Positions 1 through 8,017 of a stretch of 64,000 nt of DNA are shown one piece after another. The stretch comes from Shewanella jiangmenensis (GTDB lineage: Bacteria > Pseudomonadota > Gammaproteobacteria > Enterobacterales > Shewanellaceae), in NCBI RefSeq assembly GCF_018596335.1, contig NZ_JAHEPS010000004.1, positions 186,001 through 250,000 of the forward strand, read 5' to 3'. Position 1 is the first letter of the stretch. The number at the start of each line of letters is the position of its first letter. The position numbers and the translations under genes were made by a program. The notes under the pieces are model-generated. The model made no database searches. It was not told the DNA's origin and saw only the letters and a list, made by a program, of their open reading frames with translations.

Positions 1-777
1 TTGCTGACTGGCTTGCTCTTTCTGGTCGGCAACCCAGGCGTCAAATTCGGCCTCTGGCAGTACCTGCACCACAATTGGCATAAAGCCATGGTCTTTGCCG
101 CAAAGCTCGGCGCATTGGCCGCGGTAAATGCCGGGCTCGTCAATGCGCGTCCAGGCTTCGTTGATAAAGCCCGGGTTGGCATCCTTTTTCACCGCAAACG
201 CCGGCACCCACCAAGAGTGAATGACATCATCCGAGGTCATTAAAAAACGCACCTTGCGATTGGTCGGCAGCACCAGCGGTTTATCGACCTCCAGCAGGTA
301 GTGCTCGCCCTTGGCTTCAGCGCCTTCAATCTGTGCCCGGGGCGTAGCAAGGATGCTGTAATAGCCAAAGTCGTGATCGAAATAGTCATAGCGCCACTTC
401 CACTGCGAGCCAGTGACTTTAATGGTCAGCTCGGCATTGGATGGGTCTTCCATGGCTATCAGGGTTTGAGTGGCCGGAATGGCCATCCCCACCAGGATGA
501 GAAAGGGCAGCAAGGTCCAGGCAATTTCGACCTTGGTACTTTCATGGAATTGGGCGGCGACAGCCCCTTTGGATTTGCGGTGGTTTATCATGGCGTAAAT
601 CATGGCGCCAAAAACCACCACGCCGATGGCGCAGCAGATGTAAAGGATGGTCATGTGCAGGCCGTAGACCTTGCCACTGATTTCCGTTACGCCTTGCGTC
701 ATATTGAGCGGCATGTCAGCCGCGACGATGGGCGGTGCCAAAAAGGCAGCCGCAAGACAATACAGCCATTGCTTCAC
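1..777 (-). CDS. coxB: Cytochrome c oxidase subunit II (partial, C-terminus beyond window)
   Basis: Subunit II of an aa3-type heme-copper oxidase. It carries the CuA centre that takes electrons from cytochrome c and passes them to subunit I at the periplasmic face. Reading from a GTG at 777, preceded by GAGGAG, there is a signal-like first helix, a second membrane segment around residues 40-62, and then the cupredoxin domain. The CuA ligands are visible in HSWWVPAFAV and in CAELCGKDHGFM. The reading frame is still open at base 1, so the last residues lie outside the window. The gene is expected to lead a cox operon running leftward, and the long upstream gap holds a possible FNR-type site. 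The family call is very secure; the GTG start rests on the ribosome binding site and signal peptide. Confidence 0.95.
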   Translation of the reverse strand, partial: MKQWLYCLAAAFLAPPIVAADMPLNMTQGVTEISGKVYGLHMTILYICCAIGVVVFGAMIYAMINHRKSKGAVAAQFHESTKVEIAWTLLPFLILVGMAIPATQTLIAMEDPSNAELTIKVTGSQWKWRYDYFDHDFGYYSILATPRAQIEGAEAKGEHYLLEVDKPLVLPTNRKVRFLMTSDDVIHSWWVPAFAVKKDANPGFINEAWTRIDEPGIYRGQCAELCGKDHGFMPIVVQVLPEAEFDAWVADQKEQASQQ

Positions 778-1163
778 AAGACATCTCCTCTGTCAATTGC
801 ATCAAGCAACTACAAAGAAGAGTCACACAGTAAGTCTCTGCTCTATGCAAACTCTTCAGTTCCCACAAAAAGCAACGATGACTTCAAAGTGCGGCGGCGG
901 TTTGCTTGTTGATTAGGTTGTTACAGCTCTCATAACCACGCTTGCACCTACTGCTGAATATATCGGTCAAATCCGCATTACCGGCGCACGGTATTGGTAA
1001 TGCGACGACGTAATCGTCCAGATATAACAAACGAATCGTTGTTAGCCTGAACTACATTACTTGCAGATTAAATATTGATCAAGATCACTTTCTTTTCTAA
1101 TTATCTGAAAGATTTATTGAAAAAAGTCTGAAAGATTGAATGGGAAAAGACCGAAAGGCTGAC
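778..1163. other. Intergenic region upstream of coxB
   Basis: About 390 bases without a convincing gene. It must hold the cox promoter. The only site I can name is an FNR/EtrA-like box near 1075. The short open frames here have no ribosome binding site and no recognisable product. Confidence 0.6.
1075..1088. promoter_or_regulatory. Possible FNR/EtrA-type box
   Basis: TTGATCAAGATCAC matches the FNR consensus TTGAT-N4-ATCAA at 9 of 10 defined positions. It lies about 300 bp upstream of coxB, a gene expected to respond to oxygen, so the context fits. The distance is long and no promoter was identified beside it. Confidence 0.35.
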
Positions 1164-1187
1164 AGAAAAAAGCCCCGAAACCGGGGC
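1164..1187 (-). terminator. Rho-independent terminator of lexA-sulA
   Basis: On the minus strand GCCCCGG-TTT-CGGGGC is followed by six T residues, just after the sulA stop. Confidence 0.85.
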
Positions 1188-1206
1188 CAAAGGGGATGAG
1201 CAAAAA

Positions 1207-1710
1207 TCAGTGGATGTGCGAACCTGCGCGAAAGGCGCCCGGGTAGTGGGCTCTGGCATTGAAATGGCCACAAAGTGAGTGAGCATTTACATTTTCGAAA
1301 ATCACCCCGAGGGCAACGGCATTGCGAGCTACCAGTTCGAGGCGACGTTTGTCGCGCATATCCAGGGTGCTGGTCCAGCACAATACTGCGCTGGAGGTGC
1401 CGTTGGTCAGTGCCTGCTCCATGGCCCACAGGGTCTCAACTTCGTCTTTGGCATGTACCAGAAGCACCCGGTCCATACGCACACCGGCTTGGGCCAGCAT
1501 GGCCTTAAGGCCGATATTGGGTGGGCTGATAAGCACAATCCAGCGGCCTTCCAGGCTCAGGCGTGCCAGCTCTGGCGCCAGCTTTGTCAGTTCGTCACGC
1601 CCTTTTGAGCAGGTGGATTGGGTCAACACCTGAGTCGCGGCTGCCTTGCCGGCGGCGTTTTCGGTCCACAGCCCCGGATGGCGGGGAGCATTTCCGATGA
1701 GCTTGTTCAT
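1207..1710 (-). CDS. sulA: SOS cell-division inhibitor SulA
   Basis: A 167-residue protein that by similarity and position is SulA, which binds FtsZ and blocks septation after DNA damage. The central part (residues about 50-130, including [12 protein letters not shown] and [13 protein letters not shown]) has the RecA-like fold pattern shared by SulA and ImuA-type proteins. Its ATG overlaps the lexA stop codon by four bases, so it is translationally coupled to lexA and shares its LexA-controlled promoter. This differs from E. coli, where sulA is transcribed alone far from lexA. The sequence is divergent from the enteric protein, so the name rests partly on the lexA linkage. Confidence 0.85.
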   Translation of the reverse strand: MNKLIGNAPRHPGLWTENAAGKAAATQVLTQSTCSKGRDELTKLAPELARLSLEGRWIVLISPPNIGLKAMLAQAGVRMDRVLLVHAKDEVETLWAMEQALTNGTSSAVLCWTSTLDMRDKRRLELVARNAVALGVIFENVNAHSLCGHFNARAHYPGAFRAGSHIH

Positions 1711-2330
1711 AACCAGCCTCCGTTACGGATAACGCCTACTGCCAAACCCTCGATTGTGAGGCTTTGATGGCTTAAATCTACTTTGATAGGGGCAAAATCC
1801 TGGTTTTCTGCATGCAGATACACCACGTTGCCCTTTTTCTCGAATCGTTTGACCGTGACATCGTCTTCTACGCGTGCCACAACAACCTGGCCGTTACGGG
1901 CCTGATCCATTTTGTGCACCGCCAGCAGGTCGCCGTCGAGAATGCCTATGTCTTTCATACTGTCGCCGCGTACCCGCAGCAGAAAATCGGCCTGTGGGCG
2001 GAACATATTGGCATCGACCTGGTAGTATTGCTCTACATGTTCCTGAGCCAGAATCGGTTCGCCGGCGGCAACCTGACCAATCAGCGGCAGACCGGCATCG
2101 GCCTGGTCTTCCAGTTCGTCACCGGCCAGACGTATGCCACGGGAAGTGCCGGGCATGATCTCGATACAGCCTTTTTTAGCCAGCGCTTTCAAATGTTCTT
2201 CGGCAGCGTTGGCGCTCTTGAAGCCAAGACGGGTGGCAATTTCAGCCCGGGTCGGCGGCATGCCGGTTTCGGCGATATTGCGTTTGATCAGATCCAGGAT
2301 CTCGGCCTGGCGAGGCGTAAGCGGTCTCAT
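1707..2330 (-). CDS. lexA: LexA repressor
   Basis: Transcriptional repressor of the SOS regulon that self-cleaves when RecA filaments form. Counting from the ATG at 2330 it has 207 residues: a winged helix (about 1-70), the cleavage bond A89-G90, catalytic Ser124 in RGDSM and Lys161 in TVKR. An ATG two codons upstream (2336) also fits the frame, but AGGA sits one base from it and six bases from the 2330 start, so 2330 is preferred. Two LexA boxes overlap or precede the ribosome binding site, giving autoregulation. It is divergent from plsB, as in enteric bacteria, and coupled to sulA downstream. Confidence 0.97.
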   Translation of the reverse strand: MRPLTPRQAEILDLIKRNIAETGMPPTRAEIATRLGFKSANAAEEHLKALAKKGCIEIMPGTSRGIRLAGDELEDQADAGLPLIGQVAAGEPILAQEHVEQYYQVDANMFRPQADFLLRVRGDSMKDIGILDGDLLAVHKMDQARNGQVVVARVEDDVTVKRFEKKGNVVYLHAENQDFAPIKVDLSHQSLTIEGLAVGVIRNGGWL

Positions 2331-2338
2331 GGGCATTC

Positions 2339-2354
2339 CTGTTTTTCCATACAG
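2339..2354. promoter_or_regulatory. LexA (SOS) box 2
   Basis: CTGTTTTTCCATACAG, a perfect CTGT-N8-ACAG match. It covers the lexA ribosome binding region, so bound LexA would block transcription of lexA-sulA. Confidence 0.85.
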
Positions 2355-2357
2355 TAA

Positions 2358-2373
2358 CTGTTAGTATATACAG
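2358..2373. promoter_or_regulatory. LexA (SOS) box 1
   Basis: CTGTTAGTATATACAG, a perfect CTGT-N8-ACAG match with consensus-like flanking A and TA. It is centred 19 bp from box 2, the same paired arrangement as at E. coli lexA. Confidence 0.95.
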
Positions 2374-2482
2374 TATTTGTGGCAGCGCAAGTATTAACCA
2401 TTTTTTAGATTATTGGCTAAGGGATATGGCTGTCTGATATTCTATTGCGCTATTGATTTGAAGCCAGGTCTCGAAAAACAGC

Positions 2483-4906
2483 ATGTCAGCACACGACTCA
2501 ATTTGGTCCAGGTCACTGCGATGGATCCAGAAGCAGCTGGTGCACACTATTGTGGTGCCGCAGAATCCTTTTGCCGACCTTAACCTCGATCCCGCCAGAC
2601 CCTTGGTTTATGTAATGAAAACCGAGTCAGTCAGTGATATCGCCGCGCTGCACGAATGCGTTGGCAAGCTTGGTCTGCCAAGCCCTTATGATTCGCTGGT
2701 GGTTAACGGCAACACTATGCCACGTGTCGTTTGCCTCGAAGGTCGCAAGCCGATGTTCGGCAAGCGCGAGGGTAACGAGCCCTTCCTGCAAACCTTTCAG
2801 CAGCTGTTGACCCTGCATCGTCAGCAGGCTGAGCTGGATATTCAGCTGGTGCCGGTCAGCCTTTACTGGGGGCGTACTCCGGGTAAAGAAGACGACACTA
2901 TGCGCGCGGCGGTGCTGGAGCGTGAAGATCCTACCTGGCTTCGCAAGTGTCTGATGATTCTGTTTTTGGGGCGTCACAATTTTGTGCAGTTTTCCCGCGC
3001 TGTGTCGCTCAGACACATGGCCGATGAACATGGCACCGACAAGAGCATCGCCCATAAACTGGCGCGTGTGGCGCGGGTGCATTTCCGCCGTCAGCGTAAG
3101 GTAATGACCGGGCCTGTGTTGCCAAACCGGCAGGCGATGTTCCATGCGCTGCTCAAGTCCGACAACCTGAAAAAGGCCATCGCCGAAGAAGCGGCAAGTA
3201 AAAAGATCTCGGAAGAAAAGGCCCGTGAAACCGCCATCGAGTATCTGGATGAAATCGCGGCCGATTACTCCGACAGCCTGGTGCGTATCGCTGAGCGTTT
3301 CCTTACCTGGCTGTGGAACAAGCTTTATAAAGGCATCAGCATCAAGGGTGCCGAGCAAATTCGTCAGCTGCACCACGATGGCCACGAAATCGTGTATGTG
3401 CCGTGCCATCGCTCGCACATGGATTACCTGCTGCTGTCTTACATCCTTTATTACGAAGGCATGGTGCCGCCACACATTGCTGCCGGTATTAACCTGAACT
3501 TCTGGCCAGCCGGCCCCATGTTCCGCCGTGGCGGCGCGTTTTTCATCCGCCGCAGCTTCAACGGTAACAAGCTTTATACTGCTGTGTTTCGTGAGTATCT
3601 CGACCAGCTGTTTGCCAAAGGCTATTCCGTGGAGTATTTCACCGAAGGTGGTCGCTCACGTACCGGCCGCCTGCTGGCACCCAAAACCGGTATGCTGGCG
3701 ATGACCCTGTCTTCGGTGATCCGCGGTATCGAGCGCCCCGTGACCCTGGTGCCCGTGTATCTGGGTTATGACCATGTAATGGAAGTGGCGACTTACCATA
3801 AAGAGCTGTCGGGTAAGAAAAAAGAGAAAGAATCCGTATGGCAGGTGTTTGGTGCCATCCGTAAGCTTGGCAACTTTGGCCGTGGCTACGTGAACTTTGG
3901 CGAACCTATCACGCTGCAAAACTTCCTCACTGAAAAAGTGCCTGACTGGCGCGAGCAGGTGAGCGGCGATCCTGAGCAAAAGCCAAGCTGGCTTACCCCT
4001 GTGGTTAACGCCCTCGCGACCCGGGTGATGACACGCATCAACAATGCCGCCGCAGCCAGTTCGGTGACCCTGTCGAGCATGGTACTGCTGGCCTCTGAGC
4101 AAAATGCGCTGGAGCGCGGCGAACTTGAGCGTCAGATTGATCTGTATCTGCACCTGCTTAAGTCAGTGCCTTACACCCATTATGCTTCTGTGACCGAGGG
4201 AACAGGTAAAGATCTGGTTGAGCGCGGGCTTGAGCTTAAGAAGCTGGTTAAAAGCCATGATGGGCTGGGTGAAATCATCTCCATCGAGGAGAGCCAGACT
4301 ACCTCGGTAACCTATTATCGCAACAATATCATCCACATGTTCATCATTCCGTCGCTGATTGCCACCATCATGGTGCGTCACGACGAAATCAGCCGCGAGG
4401 CGCTGCAGGAACTGGTAGCCGAGTGTTATCCGCTTTTGAAAGCCGAGCTGTTTATGGGCATTCAGGACTTGCCGCTGTATGTGGATTCGCTGGTCAATGC
4501 CTTTATTGCTGAAGGACTTATCCAGGATGATGGCCGCCTTAAACTGGTGGATGAGCGCATTAACCAGATGCTGCTGCTTTCCGGTGTGGTGGCCGAAACC
4601 CTTAAGCGTTATGCGGTGATATTCAACCTGTTGGCGGAAGATCCTGATATGGAGCGCGCCGACCTTGAGCATCACAGCCATCGTCTGGCGAGCCGCCTCG
4701 GCGCGGTTCATGGCGTGACGGCACCTGAGTTTTACGACAAAAAGCTGTACGCGCTGCTGTCGAGCAAACTCAAGGAGCTGGGCTACCTGTCAGACAAGGC
4801 CGATGGCGCCAAAGCCCGTAAAATCCGTGACCATGTTAACGGCCTGCTCAGAGGCTCGGTACGGCAAACCATTATTGATACCGTGACCAAGGAGCATCAG
4901 GACTGA
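2483..4906 (+). CDS. plsB: Glycerol-3-phosphate 1-O-acyltransferase
   Basis: Inner-membrane enzyme that makes lysophosphatidic acid from glycerol-3-phosphate and acyl-ACP or acyl-CoA, the first step of phospholipid synthesis. At 807 residues it matches the family length. The HX4D acyltransferase motif is HRSHMD (H309, D314), followed by GAFFIRRSF and by [11 protein letters not shown], which provide glycerol-phosphate binding and catalysis. It is divergent from lexA. The stop codon overlaps the ATG of the permease downstream (TGATG), so the two are probably cotranscribed. Confidence 0.97.
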   Translation: MSAHDSIWSRSLRWIQKQLVHTIVVPQNPFADLNLDPARPLVYVMKTESVSDIAALHECVGKLGLPSPYDSLVVNGNTMPRVVCLEGRKPMFGKREGNEPFLQTFQQLLTLHRQQAELDIQLVPVSLYWGRTPGKEDDTMRAAVLEREDPTWLRKCLMILFLGRHNFVQFSRAVSLRHMADEHGTDKSIAHKLARVARVHFRRQRKVMTGPVLPNRQAMFHALLKSDNLKKAIAEEAASKKISEEKARETAIEYLDEIAADYSDSLVRIAERFLTWLWNKLYKGISIKGAEQIRQLHHDGHEIVYVPCHRSHMDYLLLSYILYYEGMVPPHIAAGINLNFWPAGPMFRRGGAFFIRRSFNGNKLYTAVFREYLDQLFAKGYSVEYFTEGGRSRTGRLLAPKTGMLAMTLSSVIRGIERPVTLVPVYLGYDHVMEVATYHKELSGKKKEKESVWQVFGAIRKLGNFGRGYVNFGEPITLQNFLTEKVPDWREQVSGDPEQKPSWLTPVVNALATRVMTRINNAAAASSVTLSSMVLLASEQNALERGELERQIDLYLHLLKSVPYTHYASVTEGTGKDLVERGLELKKLVKSHDGLGEIISIEESQTTSVTYYRNNIIHMFIIPSLIATIMVRHDEISREALQELVAECYPLLKAELFMGIQDLPLYVDSLVNAFIAEGLIQDDGRLKLVDERINQMLLLSGVVAETLKRYAVIFNLLAEDPDMERADLEHHSHRLASRLGAVHGVTAPEFYDKKLYALLSSKLKELGYLSDKADGAKARKIRDHVNGLLRGSVRQTIIDTVTKEHQD

Positions 4907-6162
4907 TGACCAACCACATGAACGGCGCACCGCGGCCGGCACGCTCGCCGTCGCTGCTTGGCGGCGCGATGATCATTGCCGGTACCACCGTGGGTGCAGG
5001 CATGTTTTCGCTGCCCGTGGTGGGCGCGGGGATGTGGTTTGGCTGGTCTTTGGTGCTGATGGCGGGCATTTGGCTGTGCATGTTGCTCTCGGGGCTTTTG
5101 CTGCTTGAAACCAACCTGCGCTTTGCGCCGGGTGCCAGTTTCGACACCCTGACGCGGGAAACACTTGGGCGTTTTGGCCGTATCGTCAATGGCTTATCTA
5201 TTGCCTTTGTGCTCTATATCCTGACCTACGCCTACATCAGCGGCGGCGGCTCTATCGTCAATCACAGCCTGAGCGCCCTCGGCATCAGTCTGCCCCAGAG
5301 CGCTGCCGGGCTGGTGTTTGCAGCCGTGCTTGCTGCTGTGGTGATGATCAGTACCCGCGCTGTGGATCGCATCACCACCATCATGCTTGGCGGCATGGTG
5401 ATCACCTTCTTTCTTGCGGTTGGTAACCTGCTGCTTGGTGTGGATTCAGTTAAGCTGTTTGTGCCCGATGGCGAGCAGAGTTTTGCGCCTTACCTGTGGG
5501 CGGCCATTCCCTTCGGCCTGGCGAGCTTTGGCTATCATGGCAATGTGCCATCGCTGGTGAAGTATTACGGTAAGCAGCCTCGGGTGATTATCCGGGCCAT
5601 TTTTACCGGCACCTTTATCGCGCTGGTGATTTACGTTTGTTGGCTGCTGGCGGCCATGGGCAATCTGCCCCGCAGCCAGTTCAGCGACATCATAGCTCAG
5701 GGCGGCAACATGGGGGTGCTGGTGTCGGCGCTGTCACAGGTAATGTCGAGCGACTGGCTTGGCAAGATGCTGACTCTGTTTGCCAATCTGGCGGTGGCCT
5801 CCTCATTTTTGGGCGTTACTCTGGGTCTGTTTGATTATCTTGCGGATTTATTTGGTTTCGCTGACGATGCCAAGGGCAGACTCAAAACCGCTGCGGTGAC
5901 CTTTTTGCCGCCCACAGTGCTTGGGCTGCTGTTCCCCGATGGCTTCCTGATTGCGATTGGCTTTGCGGCGCTGGCGGCAACCGTGTGGACCCTGCTGGTG
6001 CCCGGCTGGATGGCGCTTAAACTCAGGCGCCGTGAGACCGAGTATCAGGGTTATGTGGTGCCGGGTGGCAATGGAGTGATTTATCTGGTGATAGGATTCG
6101 GGCTCTTGACCGCCACTTGTCATCTGCTGGCGATGGCCGATTTGTTACCTGTGTTCAAATGA
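4906..6162 (+). CDS. Aromatic amino acid permease (Mtr/TnaB/TyrP family)
   Basis: Proton-coupled inner-membrane importer of tryptophan or tyrosine, of the HAAAP family. It has 418 residues, about 11 hydrophobic segments, and the characteristic N-terminal GGAMIIAGTTVGAGMFSLP. The tract SFGYHGNVPSLVKYY is also typical of the Mtr/TyrP group. It overlaps the plsB stop by one base, so expression is coupled. I cannot separate Tyr from Trp specificity by eye. Confidence 0.88.
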   Translation: MTNHMNGAPRPARSPSLLGGAMIIAGTTVGAGMFSLPVVGAGMWFGWSLVLMAGIWLCMLLSGLLLLETNLRFAPGASFDTLTRETLGRFGRIVNGLSIAFVLYILTYAYISGGGSIVNHSLSALGISLPQSAAGLVFAAVLAAVVMISTRAVDRITTIMLGGMVITFFLAVGNLLLGVDSVKLFVPDGEQSFAPYLWAAIPFGLASFGYHGNVPSLVKYYGKQPRVIIRAIFTGTFIALVIYVCWLLAAMGNLPRSQFSDIIAQGGNMGVLVSALSQVMSSDWLGKMLTLFANLAVASSFLGVTLGLFDYLADLFGFADDAKGRLKTAAVTFLPPTVLGLLFPDGFLIAIGFAALAATVWTLLVPGWMALKLRRRETEYQGYVVPGGNGVIYLVIGFGLLTATCHLLAMADLLPVFK

Positions 6163-6179
6163 GGCGCATCAGGCGCCTC
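6161..6179 (+). terminator. Hairpin after the permease gene
   Basis: GAGGCGC-ATCAG-GCGCCTC is a perfect 7-bp stem that starts within the stop codon. There is no T run after it, so it may act as an RNA end stabiliser or a weak terminator. Confidence 0.4.
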
Positions 6180-6239
6180 ATCGCTTGACAAGGATAGGAT
6201 ATTCAGTAATTTATATCCTTCGCGTGCTGGAGGTATAGT

Positions 6240-6313
6240 GCGGGTGTAGTTCAATGGTAGAACGGCAGCTTCCCAAGCTGCATACGAGGGTTCGATTCCC
6301 TTCACCCGCTCCA
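6240..6313 (+). tRNA. tRNA-Gly (anticodon CCC)
   Basis: A 74-nt cloverleaf with acceptor stem GCGGGTG pairing CACCCGC, anticodon loop TTCCCAA, T arm GGGTTCGATTCCC, and encoded CCA. It closely resembles E. coli glyU. Confidence 0.97.
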
Positions 6314-6328
6314 TTTTCGCGTCAATGT

Positions 6329-6372
6329 CGCCTCAAACCCACTTCAACTCCGCCTCAAACTCGCTTCAATTC
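6329..6372. repeat. 22-bp imperfect tandem duplication behind tRNA-Gly
   Basis: Two adjacent 22-bp units, each starting CGCCTCAAAC and differing at three positions. They lie between the tRNA 3' end and the globin stop codon and are not coding. Confidence 0.75.
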
Positions 6373-6394
6373 TGCGTTAAGCCCGCCCTTATCC

Positions 6395-6820
6395 TTATGG
6401 GCAGCCGTGCCTCTTCATCTCTGCTTTCATTACATCTGCCACCAGGTGCAGCACAGCTATCCAGGCGTTTTTGGTCTCGGCGGTAAACTTGTCACCCAGC
6501 CCCTCAGCCAGGGTATACAGCAGCGCATTGCCCACCGGGGAAAAGTGACTGGTTTTCACGCCATAGTTGATATGGCGTCTGGCCAGGTCTTCCAGTACAG
6601 GCACCAGTTTATCCGGCTGCTCAAGCCCTTTCACGGCGGCGTCGAGCATGGCCATGAGTTTGCGGCCCTGACTTTTTAAATCGGTTTTGAACAGCGGCCG
6701 CAGCGACGGGTCAATTTCAAACAGGTTGCGATAAAACAGTGCTGCCGCGTCCTCGGCGATGGGGTGAACCATGTCAAACGAGCGGCGGATAAGGCTAATT
6801 TGCTGGGGAGTCAGAGACAT
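6395..6820 (-). CDS. Single-domain bacterial globin (Vgb / flavohemoglobin-type)
   Basis: A 141-residue heme protein with the globin fold of Vitreoscilla hemoglobin and of the flavohemoglobin N-terminal domain. It begins MSLTPQQISLIRRSF. The proximal histidine lies in ARRHINYGVKTSHF near residue 85, followed by the family pattern VGNALLYTLAEGLG. There is no FAD/NAD reductase domain, so it would need a separate reductase if it detoxifies NO; oxygen binding or delivery is the other known role. It stands alone on the minus strand, convergent with the tRNA. Confidence 0.9.
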   Translation of the reverse strand: MSLTPQQISLIRRSFDMVHPIAEDAAALFYRNLFEIDPSLRPLFKTDLKSQGRKLMAMLDAAVKGLEQPDKLVPVLEDLARRHINYGVKTSHFSPVGNALLYTLAEGLGDKFTAETKNAWIAVLHLVADVMKAEMKRHGCP

Positions 6821-6930
6821 ATCGGGTCCAATCCGTTTTTGGTTTTATTAAGCATAGTCAAAAAATGCCAAAAGCAAACGGATGGAAATACACCCGCCGC
6901 TTGTGCGGCAGGCGTTTGTTTTAGGCGCCT

Positions 6931-7899
6931 TTAGCCCGGCGCGTCTACCAGAAAGCTGGCCGGACAGCTGTCGCGCAGTTCTGCGCCGTCCCGTGCCATC
7001 AGGTGCTTGATTTGAATCGAACTATCCAGTGTCGCCGGCAGACTCAGGCGAATTTCGGTCAGCAGACCACGGCTGCAGTGAAAGCTCACGCGCTTGCCGC
7101 TGTGTTTGCCAAACTCCGCGGTGAAGAGCTGCCTTAGGTTGGCGGTGGACTGCATCTTGCCGCTGCTGTCTTTGAGCGCCTGTGCCATTTTGCTTTGGTT
7201 GACCAGCTCCGTCAGTCTGGCGGCCTCAATAAAGTAAGCATTGGCATCGAGGGTCTGGCAGCTGCCGTGTTTCCACCACTGATGGCGCTCAAGGCAGGAG
7301 TTGAAATCGGCCGAGGGCATCACCTCGGCAAGGCGTGCCTTGGCGTCGGCGCCAAAGGGAACGTCCGGGTAATTACAAAAGCCTTTGGCTTTTTGTTTTA
7401 CCGCGCCGCAAAAGCCGTATTCGGTTCCGCAGCTTTTTTTGTTGGGCCAAAGGCCGTGCAGGGTCAGGTTAAGCCAGCGTTCGTCATTGCGGCTGCGATT
7501 AAGCGCATCGCACTCCCGCTTGCCCTTGCCGTACAGTTCGCAAAATGCACCTTGCCAGCTCAGCGCAAGGACGTGGCCGTCCTGTTCGCCTGCGACGTCA
7601 CATCGGCCGCTGTCGCTGCCGGTGTTTTGCTGCTGCAATGTGCCGCAGCGGCCGGCAAGCCAGCGCTCGGGGGAGCTCAGTGCTGCGGTTTTAACCCGCA
7701 CCCATTCCGGGCGAGTGGCGCGCCCCTGCATTTCCAGCACTTCATATTCGGTGCCGGGCACGGACATCATCTCGCCGGGGTTGGTGAGTTTGTTTTTGGA
7801 TTGATACAGCGGGCAGCTGTGGGTGGCGGTAAAGCTATCGGCCGATACCTGCGCTGCGAACAGCGACAGCAGGAATGCGAGCGGCATAAACGACTTCAT
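6931..7899 (-). CDS. Secreted RNase T2-family ribonuclease (RNase I)
   Basis: Broad-specificity endoribonuclease acting through a 2',3'-cyclic intermediate, exported to the periplasm. The ATG at 7899 gives a clean signal peptide ending QVSA and has AAAGGAT upstream, so it is preferred to the longer frame reaching 8001. The active-site boxes are LTLHGLWP (His148) and ERHQWWKHGSC (His206, Lys210, His211). Many cysteines suggest disulfides. At 322 residues it is longer than E. coli RNase I (268); the extra length is an SH3-like stretch of about 65 residues (roughly 28-86) before the catalytic domain. Confidence 0.92.
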   Translation of the reverse strand: MKSFMPLAFLLSLFAAQVSADSFTATHSCPLYQSKNKLTNPGEMMSVPGTEYEVLEMQGRATRPEWVRVKTAALSSPERWLAGRCGTLQQQNTGSDSGRCDVAGEQDGHVLALSWQGAFCELYGKGKRECDALNRSRNDERWLNLTLHGLWPNKKSCGTEYGFCGAVKQKAKGFCNYPDVPFGADAKARLAEVMPSADFNSCLERHQWWKHGSCQTLDANAYFIEAARLTELVNQSKMAQALKDSSGKMQSTANLRQLFTAEFGKHSGKRVSFHCSRGLLTEIRLSLPATLDSSIQIKHLMARDGAELRDSCPASFLVDAPG

Positions 7900-8017
7900 T
7901 TTCGAAATATCCTTTTTCGAAACATATCTTTTTGATACATCGAGTGGCGGAATCGGGTCAGTGTAACAGGCTTCCCCCTGCGGGGAAGCCGTTCTGATCA
8001 ATAACTAGACTTAGGTA

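Noticed and set aside
301..912. 203-codon plus-strand frame over coxB
   Set aside because: It lies opposite the CuA domain of coxB and lacks any recognisable product.
6893..6910. Hairpin GCCGC-TTGT-GCGGC as terminator of RNase I or the globin gene
   Set aside because: No T run on the relevant strand, and it lies on the wrong side for the globin gene.
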